Source: JAJFFW01 sp038531315
GTDB lineage: Bacteria > Pseudomonadota > Alphaproteobacteria > Caulobacterales > Parvularculaceae
NCBI GenBank assembly: GCA_038531315.1
Contig: JBCBBT010000089.1
Coordinates: forward strand, 1-7,390
Reading direction: 5' to 3'
DNA length: 7,390 nt
In this document: positions 6,867 to 7,390 of the stretch, piece by piece
Layout: the number at the start of each line of letters is the position of its first letter
How positions within the stretch are numbered: the first letter of the stretch is position 1
Position numbers and translations under genes: made by a program
Notes under the pieces: generated by a model
Told to the model about the DNA's origin: nothing
What the model saw: the letters and a program-made list of their open reading frames with translations, nothing else
Databases searched by the model: none

Positions 6867-6896
6867 TTGCCATGCAGGGTTCGGGCGCCCTATGAA
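6867..6896 (+). promoter_or_regulatory. Likely promoter of tRNA-Trp
   Basis: TTGCCA (6867-6872) and TATGAA (6891-6896) are separated by 18 bp. This would start transcription around 6903, a few bases before the mature tRNA 5' end at 6909. The -35 matches TTGACA at 5 of 6 bases and the -10 matches TATAAT at 4 of 6. The position fits a tRNA promoter well. Confidence 0.5.
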
Positions 6897-6908
6897 AGGC
6901 GACGGCCT

Positions 6909-6984
6909 AGGGGTGTAGCTCAGTTGGTAGAGCATCGGTCTCCAAAACCGAGGGCCGGGGGTTCGAGTCCCTCCGCCCCTGCCA
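6909..6984 (+). tRNA. trnW: tRNA-Trp (anticodon CCA)
   Basis: The 76-nt sequence folds into a complete cloverleaf. The acceptor stem AGGGGTG pairs with CGCCCCT (one G-U), followed by discriminator G and an encoded CCA. The D arm is GCTC/GAGC, and the anticodon stem TCGGT/ACCGA closes the loop CTCCAAA with anticodon CCA. A 5-nt variable loop precedes the T arm GGGGG-TTCGAGT-CCCTC (one G-U). The gene is on the same strand as the P450 gene, 80 bp downstream, and has its own promoter candidate. Its 3' end borders a change to A+T-richer DNA. In many alphaproteobacteria tRNA-Trp is followed closely by secE and nusG; they do not appear in the 406 bp visible here. Confidence 0.98.
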
Positions 6985-7117
6985 CTTTAAACGAAGAAAA
7001 ACAGCTAGATTTGGTTAAGTGCAATGTATATTGAAATTTGCGAAGAGCCCATGCGTTTGTAAACTTCTTGTTATTGAAACCTATACACTTCCGACCTTGC
7101 CAGAGTAATTATCTGTT
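6985..7117. other. A+T-rich spacer after tRNA-Trp
   Basis: This 133-bp stretch has visibly lower G+C than everything to its left. I see no clear tRNA terminator. The only promoter-like pairs are weak: TTGTAA (7057-7062) with TATACA (7082-7087) at 19 bp, a spacing longer than usual, which could serve the downstream gene. No repeat of the tRNA 3' end is present in the window. Confidence 0.4.
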
Positions 7118-7390
7118 ATGAATTGGGCTCGTGGATTCTTTCGTTTATGGATTGTGCTTTCAATTCTTTGGGTGGGAAGTGTGTTGATTAATCGGGCGTT
7201 TGACGTCATTGGAGCTCGGCAACAAGCATCAGCAGCGCAGGAATACTTTGCTAGCGACCCCAATTGCGCAAAAACTGAGTGGCAAGACCTTAAAGAGGAT
7301 CGTTGCATGTTGAATCGCCTTAGGGCTAAGGCTGCCAACAAAAGAATGACATATAGTTTTGCTAAATCTGCTAAATGGGTTGCATTGGCA
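7118..7390 (+). CDS. Small membrane protein of unknown function, C-terminus beyond window
   Basis: The open frame runs 91 codons from the ATG at 7118 to the window end without a stop. Residues about 7-25 (FFRLWIVLSILWVGSVLIN region) form a clear hydrophobic membrane helix after a short N-terminus with two Arg. A polar segment with two cysteines follows (DPNCAKTEW and EDRCMLNRL, residues about 47-66). A second hydrophobic stretch seems to begin at SAKWVALA at the edge. This suggests a two-helix inner-membrane protein with a periplasmic or cytoplasmic loop. The MNWxRGxFRLWIV start resembles small hypothetical proteins common in Rhizobiales, from memory. The ribosome site is weak (AGAG, 12 nt upstream). 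Lower G+C than the rest of the window suggests acquired DNA. No function can be assigned. Confidence 0.65.
   Translation, partial: MNWARGFFRLWIVLSILWVGSVLINRAFDVIGARQQASAAQEYFASDPNCAKTEWQDLKEDRCMLNRLRAKAANKRMTYSFAKSAKWVALA

Noticed and set aside
6841..6890. Palindromes CGGCCGGCCG (6841-6850) and GGGCGCCC (6883-6890) as a terminator for the P450 gene
   Set aside because: Neither has a T run after it and the arms are too short. They are likely chance G+C-rich symmetry.
7081..7341. An 86-codon minus-strand open frame after the tRNA
   Set aside because: It overlaps the plus-strand membrane protein frame, which has a convincing hydrophobic helix. The minus-strand product has no recognisable feature.

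Overview
The window reads as chromosomal DNA of an alphaproteobacterium, perhaps of the Hyphomicrobiales or a related marine/soil lineage. This is inferred from the style of the CYP102A fusion protein (N-terminus and IFWLDMMG segment), moderately high G+C, a tRNA gene with encoded CCA, and class III-like polyhydroxyalkanoate (PHA) genes. No species-level marker is present.

Layout. (1) Positions 1-497, minus strand: the N-terminal 165 residues of an alpha/beta hydrolase that runs off the left edge. (2) Positions 498-717: intergenic, with a strong stem-loop terminator at 602-628. (3) Positions 718-2851, minus strand: a tight three-gene PHA operon. It begins with a 140-aa PhaE/PhaR-like accessory protein with a histone-H1-like basic tail. 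A class III-type PHA synthase PhaC follows with a 4-nt overlap, and a GNAT acetyltransferase is coupled to it by a TGATG overlap. (4) Positions 2852-3056: a 205-bp divergent promoter region. (5) Positions 3060-6828, plus strand: a glutathione-peroxidase-family peroxidase followed after 31 bp by a 1083-aa self-sufficient cytochrome P450/NADPH-P450 reductase fusion (CYP102A, P450 BM3 type). (6) Positions 6909-6984: tRNA-Trp(CCA) with a recognisable promoter. (7) Positions 6985-7390: A+T-richer DNA (about 43% G+C by hand count over 7021-7380) carrying the start of a small membrane-protein gene that runs off the right edge.

How it fits together. Both divergent units deal with fatty-acyl carbon. 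The left unit polymerises hydroxyacyl-CoA into PHA. The right unit hydroxylates fatty-acid-like substrates, and the upstream peroxidase could remove H2O2 from P450 uncoupling or lipid hydroperoxides. This functional link is inference from gene order. The individual family calls for PhaC, Gpx, CYP102A and the tRNA are firm.

No CRISPR array, insertion sequence, toxin-antitoxin pair or defence system is visible. I see no clearly new biological system. The best leads are the minimal PhaE/PhaR-like protein with a DNA-binding-like tail, the PhaC-coupled acetyltransferase, the peroxidase/P450 pairing with altered substrate-entrance residues, and the possible island junction after tRNA-Trp.
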